The notes below the pieces were generated by a model, which was not told where the DNA came from, did not search any database, and saw nothing but the letters and a program-made list of their open reading frames with translations. Both the position numbers and the translations under genes were made by a program. Below are positions 35,133 through 45,195 of a stretch of DNA of 64,000 nt, one piece after another (within the stretch, counting starts at the first letter, position 1; every line of letters starts with the position of its first letter). The DNA is from Limnephilus marmoratus (Eukaryota; Arthropoda; Insecta; Trichoptera; Limnephilidae). The stretch lies in the NCBI GenBank assembly GCA_917880885.1, contig OU862934.1, forward strand, positions 28,318,734 to 28,382,733, read 5' to 3'.

Positions 35133-35735
35133 TGTTTTTTTTGTTTTTTTATTTTATTTTTTATTTATTTAACGAAAAGAACATGATTTAATGAATTTCT
35201 ACGCCAATGAAGAGTACTAGCTCTTGAGCTTGGCGTAGGAGTTATTTTACAACTATTTCATTTTTATAACATACATTTTACTTACAGTATACAATAAATA
35301 TAAACTATATATAAATATAATATATAAACTACTATTTTTCATTTATAACATACATTTTACTTAGTATATACAATAAATATAAACTATGTTGTGATGTTAA
35401 TTTTTGATATGCTATGAATTGAAGTTATAACATTTTGATTGGTGTTGTTATGGTTGTTGATTTTTTTTAAAGATTAATTTGACCTTTTTCTTGAATGACA
35501 CGAAATCTGTTATTTTTTTAATTTCTTCGGGAAGACTATTAAAATATTTTATGCCTTTGTAAATATAATTGTTGTGCATTTGTTGTGTTGAAAATAGAGG
35601 AATTTGGATGTTAAATTTATGCCTTAATGATGAGTTTTTACATTATCTTTGAATATTTGTAGTTTTGAATCTTTTTTATAGACGTCTTCAATTTTTGGTA
35701 CTTCGAAAATTTTGAACAATGATGCTGACGGGAAT
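35133..35735 (-). pseudogene. CR1/Jockey-like LINE 3' end
   Basis: Minus strand: SLRHKFNIQIPLFSTQQMHN, YIYKGIKYFNSLPEEIKKIT and FKKKVKLIFKK, the same C-terminal pattern as at 13684-14013. Plus-strand T-rich run at 35137-35180 is the A tail; a stem TCTACGCCAA...TTGGCGTAGGA lies in its 3' UTR. Confidence 0.75.
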
Positions 35736-35737
35736 GT

Positions 35738-36035
35738 TAATACGAATGTTAGAAGGAGCGCGCTAATATTAAAAACAATAATTTTTTAACGTATCTATAA
35801 CTTGTAAAATAACATAAAAAAACGTGTTTATAATAATTTTCGGAGTATACTTTGCGATTTTTCTTCTATCAAGGGAATTTCATATAATTATCGTTTCAGC
35901 GAGACAAATGTTTAGGTATTATCTTAAAAAAATATATTTTTAAGATAATACCTAAAAACTTAAAAGTGTTCAAGAGAAATATGTTATAAAAAGGTAGAAA
36001 TTCAGAAAAATGCCGCGGCTTAAAAAAAAATCCGA
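35738..36035 (+). repeat. Repeat R17, copy 3
   Basis: ACGAATGTTAGAAGGAGCGCG, then GGAGTATACTTTGCGATTTTTC and CATATAATTATCGTTTCAGCG. Truncated relative to copy 1. Confidence 0.65.
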
Positions 36036-37361
36036 TTTTGTTTTTCCTTTTTATTGGGAGCTTAGTGTAGGTATTCATCTTTTTTAATCATCGTTTTCCT
36101 CTCAGGTCAGGGTCAATCAATATAACACGAAACTCTACGGCAATTGTTGCCGATTTCTCTAATACGTATTTGATGGCTCATCGCAGTGGTCCGCAACCAG
36201 CCTGCCACGAAACTATTAGTCTAAAAGATCCCTAGAACATCGACCTTCACCGAGATGTTTATTTGATGAAACGTATTTAATATTTAATTTAATATGTCAA
36301 TAAATATATTGCATATGGGTTGCCTAACAAATTTTAGTCCAGGGTATGATTAATTAATAATTTAAAAAAATATTTTTTTTAAACATTTCACCGGTTTGAT
36401 TATTAGACAAATTCTATACCAATCGAAAGTATGAAGCCCATAGAATATGCAAACGATAGGTTGCCTATTATTTTCCGGTCACTACTCTCGGGTAGCCAGG
36501 TATAAACAGGTAATCGATATTAGCATTTTGCACCGGTCTGCTTATTGAATTAAAATTAAATTAAATTAAAGGTTATTTCATTATAAACACGGTGGTATAG
36601 GGTTGCCTGCGAAAAATCAGTCCTGAATTCCGGTTGTCGAATTTTGAAAAGTAAGATTATTGTTTTTTATTTAACAATTTTGCTTCTCAATGTATGATTA
36701 AAGTCTTGAGTACCAAAGACAAGAACAAGAAAGTATTATTGACAATGGAACGAGACGTATTTGGGCGACTTTTGGCAATTAGTCTAAACAAAAAAATTAA
36801 TCTCGAATTTTGCCTGACTTTTCCACTAGCTCCATTGCCCCTGCTCTTTTTTCGTGTACTGGAGAGATGCTAAAAACTTCAAAATCAACGTTAGCAAAGA
36901 TTTTGAAATCCAAAACTGAAATGGTTGAGCCACCACACATCAACGTTGAAATAATAGATGGTTTGACTGGCCAGGTCCACAGGTCCGAGATCGCGGAGGG
37001 CCCCCGGCGCGAGGGGGCACCGAAGGGGCCCCACAAAACGTACAAAAAAAAGTTTTTGTCTTGTTAGTAGTTATTTTGTGTTCTTGGTAATGTTTGTTTA
37101 CATTTTCAAAAAAAAAATTACATTTTCCAAAAGTACATGTCCAACAACTGTTTATATCTCGCCGTGTATACGAAAGCTTTATACGATCTACTGTCATCCG
37201 CATCGTCTGCGCATGACGTGTGTCGTGTGTCCACTGTCCACTGCAGAAACTGCACCGCGATGTCCCATCAGATCAGCTGATCACTCGGGCCACGCAAGCG
37301 CATCCCTTCCCTTCTTTCCTACATTTATAATAACATCCACCCCACACTATTGTTTTCAAGC

Positions 37362-37763
37362 GGAGGCGTCTACTAATATCTACAGGAATTTCAAAAACTG
37401 AAAAAATTGAACTAATATCTATGAGAATCAAAGTGTTGACGAATATCTACAGCTCAAACTGTTGACTAATATCTATGAGAACCAAAGTGTTGACGAATAT
37501 CTACAGTACTGGCAGAAGTTGGATTTGCAATTATGTATAGCATATTGGAATAACGTAATATTGCGTATGCAGTTTAAAAAACTTAATTTATGTAAGTATG
37601 TATGTAAAAATCCCTGATATCGGACTATTGGACACATTTATCTGATTAGTCCAACCTACGCTCTGTAGATATTAGTCACTCTGAAGTTCGTAGATATTAG
37701 TTCAACATATGAGCTGTAGATATTCGTCCGACATACAGGCTGTAGATATTAGTAACTGGAGTC
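37362..37763 (+). mobile_element. TATC MITE copy 3
   Basis: GGAGGCGTCTACTAATATC to GATATTAGTAACTGGAGTC, flanked by TTTTCAAGC on both sides (37353-37361 and 37764-37772; 8 bp plus one chance base). Fewest internal repeats of the three. Confidence 0.87.
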
Positions 37764-37915
37764 TTTTCAAGCCACTACAAGTCGATTTTATGCGATGGGG
37801 TTTGCTAAATTTACAGCGCAGTTTTTTTTAGTTAAATTGTTAAATTAAATTTTTTGTTTAGAGTTGAGTTGTGGTACATTATTTGATTAATTAATATTAC
37901 GAACGGAACAAAACA

Positions 37916-38110
37916 ATGAAGAGAACTTACAAGAGTGGTTTCCAAAAAAGAGAGGAAAATAAGAAACAGAAACCAGAAGATTTCCAGTGTGCCAGTTCAA
38001 TGTTTACGTGGTTAAAACCATCAAGCACCTCAGAGATAAACGATGACACGACTGTAGTAGGTCATCGAAATTTTAGATTATTATTTTTATTATGGGTTGT
38101 AATTTTTTGA
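37916..38110 (+). pseudogene. Possible hAT N-terminal fragment
   Basis: 64 codons beginning MKRTYKSGFQKREENKKQK. A K/R-rich start 'KR.Y.SG.QKR' is typical of the N-terminus of one group of hAT (ZMYM/DUF4371-like) transposases. No catalytic part follows. Confidence 0.5.
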
Positions 38111-40086
38111 TATTTTGTTTTATTTATTATTCGAATATTGTTCGTATTTCTTCTTCTTTATAGGTGCCAATATAGCATAGAAACGCGTTTTCATTGTTTT
38201 CAAGCACCTAATTTTCAAAAATTATCCGGGGGAGGCCCCCGGACCCCCCGTTTTCTGAACCCCGACCCCCCCCCGCCAACACACGTCAGGGGGTCCCTTT
38301 ACAGGTTTTAGCGGAGGGCCCCAAATGGTCCCAGTCCGGGCCTGTGATGCACCTAATCGGATCTTCTATAGCTCAAACTTTTGATAAAATTGCCGAGTCA
38401 ATACTCATAAAAATATGTTCAACAAACAAAACAGAAATACATTTAATTTTTGATCGTTACTTATCACCGTCAATCAAAGATTCCGAACGTGAAAGCAGAA
38501 AAGAATTCGATATTCCGTAAAAAATTTCGGGACCTCAACAAACTAGACCAAAAATTTTTTTGCAAAGCCTTAAAAATTATCGTTTTAAAGAGGCTCTGGT
38601 GCTGTTTCTGGCTGATTATTGGGAAAAAGACAATTTGGTAACAATAATCCAACATAAAAAATCTTTTTAACCTATCAAGTTCAGGAAAATTCCGTAAAAA
38701 AAACTGAAGAAACTAATTATGAATGTCATCACGAAGAGGCAGATACAAGGATTATTTTTCATGCTTCTAAAGCGGAACCAGGCTCAAGAATTTTAATTAA
38801 AGCCTCTGATACTGACGTTTTGATTATTTTGTTACGAAATAAGCACAAACTATCAAATCAGAATTTTGGCTTGCCAGTTCAGCAACTAGAAAGACTAATA
38901 ATCAAACTGTTGATTGCATTAATTGCACCGATTTAGCGTTGAAGTTAGGAATCAAATTATGCCAAAGTCTTCCCGCCTTCCATGCATTTACACGGCAGCA
39001 TTTTATAATAAAGGAAAAGTAAAACCATTTCAGCTATTTTCGAAAAATGAAAAATATCAAACAGTTTTTGCATCATAAACAGATGCTGCCGATACAAAAA
39101 TTAATGTTACGTTTGTTGAACATATTTTTATGAGTATTGACTCGGCAATTTGAGCTATAGAAGATCCGATTAGGTGCATGTAATAAAAACCATCTATTAT
39201 TTCAACGTTGATATGTGGTGGCTCAACCATTTCAGTTTTGGATTTCAAAATCTTTGCTAACGTTGATTTTGAAGTTTTTAGCATCTCTCCAGTACACGAA
39301 AAAAGAGCAGGGGCAATGGAGCTAGTGGAAAAGTCAGGCAAAATTCGAGATTAATTTTTTTGTTTAGACTAATTGCCAAAAGTCGCCCAAATACGTCTCG
39401 TTCCATTGTCAATAATACTTTCTTGTTCTTGTCTTTGGTACTCAAGACTTTAATCATACATTGAGAAGCAAAATTGTTAAATAAAAAACAATAATCTTAC
39501 TTTTCAAAATTCGACAACCGGAATTCAGGACTGATTTTTCGCAGGCAACCCTATACCACCGTGTTTATAATGAAATAACCTTTAATTTAATTTAATTTTA
39601 ATTCAATAAGCAGACCGGTGCAAAATGCTAATATCGATTACCTGTTTATACCTGGCTACCCGAGAGTTGTGACCGGAAAATAATAGGCAACCTATCGTTT
39701 GCATATTCTATGGGCTTCATACTTTCGATTGGTATAGAATTTGTCTAATAATCAAACCGGTGAAATGTTTAAAAAAAATATTTTTTTAAATTATTAATTA
39801 ATCATACCCTGGACTAAAATTTGTTAGGCAACCCATATGCAATATATTTATTGACATATTAAATTAAATATTAAATACGTTTCATCAAATAAACATCTCG
39901 GTGAAGGTCGATGTTCTAGGGATCCTATACTATATGTGTTTAATTTATTTATTCAAAAAAAAAATTTAATACATAAAAAACATAAACTGCACTAGGGCTT
40001 TCCTATAAAACATATCACTAGGGCATTCCTGTATCGAGATCTGCAGCTTTACAATTATGGAAAAAATACATATAAACTTAATATCA

Positions 40087-40427
40087 CTAGCCGACCCGGC
40101 CACGCGTTGTTGCGGCTAACTAACACAACGCCATCTACTGGATGGTTACCCAACCTTTATAACCACCGCCATCTGTTAATTTGCATACAAATCAAATCCA
40201 CACCGCCCGCTTGCCAGCCCGCTCGTCCACCACGTACAGAAATTCTCCTTTATATATTATATATTTCAACCAATTTATACAAAACCTTGATAAATTTTAT
40301 ACCTAAACCTTTCTCAAGAATCACCCTATCTATTGGAGAAAACCGCATGAAAATCCGTTCAGTAGTTTTGAATTTATGGCTAACAGATAGGCAGATGCGG
40401 AGGACTTTAATTTATAATATGTAGAGA
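40087..40427 (-). mobile_element. Non-autonomous Helitron
   Basis: Minus-strand TCTCTACATATTATAAATT at 40427 and end GTGGCCGGGTCGGCTAG at 40087, with A and T flanks. A hairpin CCGCAACAACGCGTGG precedes the CTAG end. 341 bp. Confidence 0.82.
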
Positions 40428-40568
40428 TACCCCCCATACACACAAGCCTTGCTTAATTATGGGGGTACATCAAATATATCTACTATGTAATTAATTACTG
40501 TATAAAATTTATTTGTAATTTATGTACCTTCTATTACTAATAAAAAAAAAAATAAAAAAAAAAAAAAT
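40428..40568 (+). mobile_element. LINE 3' UTR with A tail
   Basis: ACCCCCCATACACACAAGCC ... ATTATGGGGGTAC stem, then TTCTATTACTAATAAAAAAAA and an A-rich end. A close relative, 'ACCACAACACGGGCTTAGCC' with the same CTAATAAAAAA end, is at 43690-43792. Confidence 0.55.
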
Positions 40569-40609
40569 ACGCAGTCGGTTTAGGAAAAATACTATATATT
40601 TTTATTTTT

Positions 40610-40938
40610 TTACAAGAGCTCCACACAGGACGCTCTGAGGAAAATGATTTCCCCTATGGCCTATGTCATCTTTGGGGATGCTGTGTGGAGGTTTTTTTTA
40701 AGGGAAGGAGAGGAGAGTTCTAGGAAGGAAAGGGGTTTAAGGGGTTGGTAGGAATCTGGGGTTCAGTGTGTCCTAATCATCCGCCTTCAAGACCTAGACA
40801 AACCTCACCCCATGAACCCGGGCACCCCTGCTAAATCACCAAATGTATCGAACCACTTGGAGTGACCTATGGCAGAGGAGTTGGTTATCCAATAAAGGTC
40901 CCCGGGGCGGCGGTACCTATTCCCGCCTCCCAAATTGT
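40610..40938 (-). mobile_element. HT element, short subfamily
   Basis: CTCCACACAGGACGCTCTGAG to GGTACCTATTCCCGCCTCCCA; lacks the central block. Confidence 0.85.
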
Positions 40939-41355
40939 AAATTGATATACTTAATTACACCAAGTATAACGAGAATGGATGTGCAGAGAGGATATACCGC
41001 CGAATAACAAAATTATAAAACATATTTTCATTCAAATGTATCAAGGAAAAAATTTTAAAATTTAACTATATACTGTGTATACCAGTGCATATGTACAAAA
41101 AATTGACACTATATAAAATCGTTTGACATTCATACCAACTTATTATTAAAGGTATTTTTGAAGTCGATTTGTAGACAAAATAAAATACTATCCAACCAAA
41201 CTGGATAATTATTATTTTTTTTAACAAATATCGAGTACGTATATGTACTTGTGTTTTAAACTATAAAAAATAGGACATAATAGAATTAATTTTTTCATGA
41301 TTTTAAGGACAACTTTGGCAATTTGTCTGTTCATTACAATTATTTATTATTTAAA
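40939..41355. other. AT-rich intron, nothing recognised
   Basis: No supported feature. Confidence 0.5.
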
Positions 41356-41630
41356 TCTTAATATATAAAAATGAATATTTCTTTCTTTGTCCCTTATGCG
41401 TTCCTAAATCATTCATCCGATTGCGATGAAACTATGGGGATTTAATGTTCGCATGCCCGCGATGGTTTCTTTATGTAACAGTGAGCTCTGGCGTTATGAA
41501 ATTATTTCTTATACTATTCATCCGATTGTGATGAAACTTTGGTGAGTTGTTGTGCGCAGGTCCGCGAAAGTTTCTATGTATATTGATGAGCTCTGACTTT
41601 GTGTAAAATTTTGCAATAGGTGGCGCGCTT
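41356..41630 (+). mobile_element. Helitron 5' end fragment
   Basis: TCTTAATATATAAAAATGAA at an A/T site, followed by two decayed copies of ATTCATCCGATTGCGATGAAAC. 3' terminus not found. Confidence 0.6.
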
Positions 41631-41789
41631 TTTTAATTTTTTTTTATTGTCATATAAATAATATGGAGTTATTTATACATAAATATTTTACGAAATATTA
41701 TATTTAAGGTCATTACTGGTCACGTATACCGTTTTTACTATTTGGTATTTTCCAAAAATTGCACAAGTTCTGACCTCAGCGTGCTCTAA

Positions 41790-42614
41790 GGCTGGGGTTA
41801 GACTCGTAATTAAAATTTACGGATTACGTAAGATTTTGACAGGTCACTCACAGGAGCGTTTACATATGCATCCGACTTGTGGTAATTAATGATCACGGAA
41901 GTTGTTCGGAAGTTCGACCTGTGTAAATGCTCATGCGACCGTTTACATCTGTTAATTTATTAGTGGTAAGATGGCTTCCTGTCAACAACGACCTGCTGTT
42001 GTCAAATTTACGCGATTTTGTCAATAAAGACAAAAAAGTGTTGAAATAGATTTTGGCTTTAATTAAACAATTATCCACGCGTTTTTATGTCGTCAAAGGT
42101 GGTCAAAGGCGGCAATTAATTTCGTTTTAAATCCGAATGACAGCTACCTGACATCTGCTGACAGCAACCGACTTCGAATTCAAAATTTTAAATACGTAAA
42201 TGTTAAAAACAAAAACATTAAGGTTGGAAAGGATTGGACCGATAATTGAATAGAAGGATGCTCATTTTCCAGAAAACTTAAATAAGTGGAAATAAATACA
42301 AGTTTTGTAAGAAAAAATCCTATGAAAACAATTGTCTTTTAATTTTTGACATTTCGTAATGGTGCGCGGCGCATTTCGGAACTATTTCTTGCGGTAAGTC
42401 TCTTAGCTTATCAAACTGATTTTATAAGCTGTAAGAAGGCTGGCAATTCGCGCGGGCGCGATTAGACCCGTCAAAAAACTTCCGAAAGAATAAGTTCTGT
42501 AACTTGATATAAATTACGTTAAGTGACTTCTGGTGTCGTTTACTTTGGTAATTTGGCCATAAATCGCTTACAAGAGCGATTTACAGGAAAAAACTTACGA
42601 GTCTAACCCTAGCC
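41790..42614. mobile_element. MITE with TAA duplication
   Basis: GGCTGGGGTTAGACTCGTAA at 41790 and inverted TTACGAGTCTAACCCTAGCC ending 42614 (19 of 20); TAA at 41787-41789 and 42615-42617. 825 bp, no ORF. Harbinger-type by duplication. Confidence 0.8.
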
Positions 42615-42884
42615 TAATTCATACGATACATTTGTAAATAACATGAAATTTCGCCTTGGGAAACGACCTCAAAGATATTTCACAGTTTAGATGAAAATTC
42701 CCTGAATTTTCCCTGTTTCGGCAATATTCCCTATAACTAAATTCCCGGGAATTTACCAATTAAGTGAGAAAAGGTTGCGGATCACTGCTCCATCGCATCC
42801 GAAAATGATGTTTAGAATTTTCTATTAAATTAGCCTTGAAATTTAACGTGAAAACCTACAATAAATAATATAATGATGTTATCT

Positions 42885-42965
42885 GGAAGGTGCGCCGCGG
42901 TCTAGTGGCAAAGCGTTTAATTTCGGAGGTCGCGGGTACAATTTCCGCCCTACAATTTAAATACC
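42885..42965 (+). repeat. tRNA-like SINE head
   Basis: GCGGTCTAGTGGCAAAGCG (A box) and GCGGGTACAATTTCCGCCC (T arm with B box). Acceptor stem weak. Confidence 0.45.
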
Positions 42966-43208
42966 TTTGATTTTAATTGAAAAAATGTGTTTTATTTTTA
43001 TGTTGGGTGTCAGATAACGAAATATGACAATTGCCTACGAAATTATCTAGTTTTGAGTTAGTGGGTGTATTTAGTTGAACACTGAAATAAATTAACATCT
43101 GTAAAGAATGATTAATTCTGTTTGATACACGAAAAACTCTCGAACTATGGAACTCTAGCGTCACAAAATTTGCGTTGCTTTTTCTGTCTTGAATTTGAAA
43201 TTTCTCTG

Positions 43209-43275
43209 TTAATAATAATAATAATATTTGGATGATTTGTATAGCGCCGCTTTTGTGAAAAATTCAAGGGTGCCG
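43209..43275 (-). mobile_element. L2/CR1-like 3' tail
   Basis: (AAT)n then ATTTGGATGATTTGTATAGC and GCCGCTTTTGTGAAAAATTC, the reverse of the tail at 20640. Confidence 0.55.
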
Positions 43276-44154
43276 TACAAACTTATAATATATTTCTACA
43301 ATCTTACTTCCAACTAACGAAAGTGGGACGAACGCACTTTAAAGAATTCATGAGTTCTAACACTACATTTTAATTATTAATTTTTGCATTTCAAAATTTT
43401 AATTTCCATTTGTATTTCTATTTTACTTTAAAATGTTGTTATTTTTTTCTCTTAGTTTTTCACTAAATTTATATATGTTTTTAATTTTGATTTATATAAT
43501 TATATGTTTTAATTTATACAGAACACTTGAGTTCTTAACATTTAATTTTTATTATTAATTTTTGTATTTCAAAATTTGAATTTGAATTTTCATTTTTACT
43601 TTTCTTTAAAATATGGTCTTTTTTTTTCTCTTTAGTTTTAAGTATTTCTTAATATTTTTTGAAATGTTAAAATATTAAATGTATGACTACCACAACACGG
43701 GCTTAGCCTAGTGTGGTAGCCAAAAAAAACCCAAATATCTGTTACTAATAAAAAATATATGAAATAAAAAAAAATAAAAAAAAAAAAAACTACAAACTAG
43801 ACAAACCATTATAACAACTTATGACTAAAAATTGCATCCACCGGTTCATTGATCACTGATGCAAAACTATATGTATAATAAATATAACAATGAATGTGAT
43901 GCTGCTAAAAAAAATTGAATTTCATATTGTAACGCCATTTCCATCATGAGCTTATGGAACTTTAAAATATTCATTTAGCTGCCAAAAAATAAGACTAATA
44001 TTATAATTAGTAAGAAAAGAGTGTTGAAATTCGAATAAAGCAGGATATCAAAGCTAGTTAAAAGCAAAATTACATTTTAATGAGAAAGATACTTTCAGCA
44101 TCGCCCTGGTGTAAGATTTCAGAATTGGATTATGCAATGGATTTAGCTAATTTT
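43276..44154. other. AT-rich intron with LINE tail
   Basis: 43300-43690 contains an imperfect duplication of about 180 bases (TTAATTTTTGCATTTCAAAAT near 43377 and TTAATTTTTGTATTTCAAAAT near 43554), consistent with a LINE 3' UTR ending in the A-rich tail at 43770-43790. 44097-44120 matches the end of SINE-B. Confidence 0.5.
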
Positions 44155-44448
44155 TTTTAACATTAGCTCCACACAATTTCCCTCGGGGCCCATGTCATCT
44201 TTGGGGATGCTGTGTGGAGGGTCTTTTTAGGAGAAGGAAGTTCTGAGGAGGAAAAAGGTATGAGGGCTGGGTAGGAATCTGAGAGTTAGTGTGTCCAGGA
44301 GTGACGGACGAATGAATCCATTCCTCCCATTGCTGCGCAAAGCGATGAGTTCGACTGGAGAGGTCAAAAGGACTCTCAACCAATCGCTACCGATCTGGCC
44401 CGCCACGCAATAGGTGGGCAAACGCATTTGCCGCCAAGACCTAGACAA
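44155..44448 (-). mobile_element. HT element lacking the inner hairpin
   Basis: AGCTCCACACAATTTCCCTCG: half of the inner stem is deleted. Body continues through TCCAGGAGTGACGGACGAAT to GCCGCCAAGACCTAGACAA, where the next copy starts. Confidence 0.85.
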
Positions 44449-44768
44449 TTTGGGAGGCGGGAATGGGTACCGCCGCCCCGGGAACCTTTATTGGATAACC
44501 AACCCATCTGCCATAGGTCACACCAAGTGGTTCGCTACTTTTGGTGTTTTAGAAGGGGTGCCCGGGTTCACGGGGTGAGGTTTGTCTTGGTCTTAGAGGT
44601 GGATGTCCAGGACACACTGAACCCCAGATTCCTACCCACCCCTTAAACCCTTTTCCTTCCCAGAACTCTCATCTCCTTCCTTTCCTAAAAAAAACCCTCC
44701 ACACAGCATCCCCAAAGATGACATGGGCCCCAAGGGAAATTGTGTGGAGCTAATGTTAAAAAAAAAAA
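44446..44768 (+). mobile_element. HT element lacking the inner hairpin, A tail
   Basis: Starts CAATTTGGGAGGCGGGAATGG, short subfamily, ends GGGAAATTGTGTGGAGCTAA then A run. Shares the same hairpin deletion as the preceding inverted copy. Confidence 0.87.
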
Positions 44769-44975
44769 GTCTCTTTAGGGAAAGGAAGTTCTGGGGAGGA
44801 AAAATGTTTACCATTACTGTGTAAGGCGATGAGTTTGGCTGGAGAGGTTAAAAGGACTCTCTCAATCTGGCCCGCCACACAATAGGTGGGCAAAGGCATC
44901 CGCCGCCAAGACCTAGACACACCTCACCCCATGAACCTAGGCAACCCTGCTAAGTGACCAAATGTAACGAACGGC
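44769..44975 (-). mobile_element. HT element, partial
   Basis: GGGAAAGGAAGTTCTGGGGAG to AAATGTAACGAACGGCTT; central CGTCCGTCACT block deleted; both ends missing. Confidence 0.75.
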
Positions 44976-45115
44976 TTTTTGTTTGATCTGAAAAGCCTGG
45001 TACTTCCTAACCTTTCTCTTCCCATCTCTGTCCCATCCCCACTCTCTTCAGCCATACAACAACTGGGTATGCCACAGTCCCACTGACTTCGGAGATTTGG
45101 GAAAATTGTGCAGTG
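44976..45115 (+). mobile_element. SINE-B body
   Basis: TTTGATCTGAAAAGCCTGGT, 'CAACAACTGGGTATGCCACA' and TCCCACTGACTTCGGAGATT match 56160-56300. Confidence 0.5.
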
Positions 45116-45195
45116 TTCTCAAAAAATATTTTTGTAAAGAAATAAATGTTTTTATCTCACCCTTTATTAATGTATTTTTTTTCTCTTCTTTCCAG

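Larger units (their letters stand above)
36965..38345 (+). mobile_element. hAT-like insertion inside foldback element
   Basis: Bounded by comparison with the uninterrupted right arm. Right end reads, on the minus strand, CAGGCCCGGACTGGGACCAT, a hAT-like terminus; the left end (CTGGCCAGGTCCACAGGTCC) is only loosely similar. Seven bases of the target around the left border are missing. It contains the TATC MITE at 37362 and the short frame at 37916. Confidence 0.6.
36810..39060 (+). pseudogene. Broken transposon protein of foldback element
   Basis: Not a family I can name with certainty. Reading order: 36810-36964 (MPDFSTSSIAPALFSCTGEM, PPHINVEIIDG), then past the insert from 38346 (MHLIGSSIAQTFDKIAES, ILIKICSTN, HLIFDRYLSPSIKDSE), then LVLFLADYWEKDNL, and about 38725-39060 NYECHHEEADTRIIFHASKA, KASDTDVLIILL, and after a shift SLPAFHAFTG-like and FYNKGKVKPFQLFSK. 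The order EADTRI / DTDVLI / HAFTG / KGK is familiar from multi-copy arthropod and cnidarian transposon-associated proteins with a PIN-like fold (inference). Several frameshifts and stops. The 5' part is repeated inverted at 39341-39180. Confidence 0.55.
36227..39924 (+). mobile_element. Giant foldback element, 738-bp arms
   Basis: 36227-36964 and 39187-39924 are reverse complements with about one visible difference per several hundred bases (for example GTCACTACTCTC against GTCACAACTCTC). The homology continues further inward: 38346-38440 pairs with about 39095-39180, interrupted on the left by the insertion at 36965-38345. The outer ends begin GATCCCTAGAACATCGACC; no target duplication was seen. 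The arms include the start of a coding region, so this is an inverted duplication of the element's own 5' part rather than ordinary short TIRs. Confidence 0.88.
2025..45195 (+). other. 43.2-kb intron packed with transposons
   Basis: Interval between donor GTAAGT at 2025 and acceptor TTTCCAG ending at 45195. It is an intron if exons A and B belong to the same transcript, which phase (0/0), strand and composition support. No other host exon was recognised inside; every coding trace resembles a transposon. A missed small exon cannot be excluded. Confidence 0.6.
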
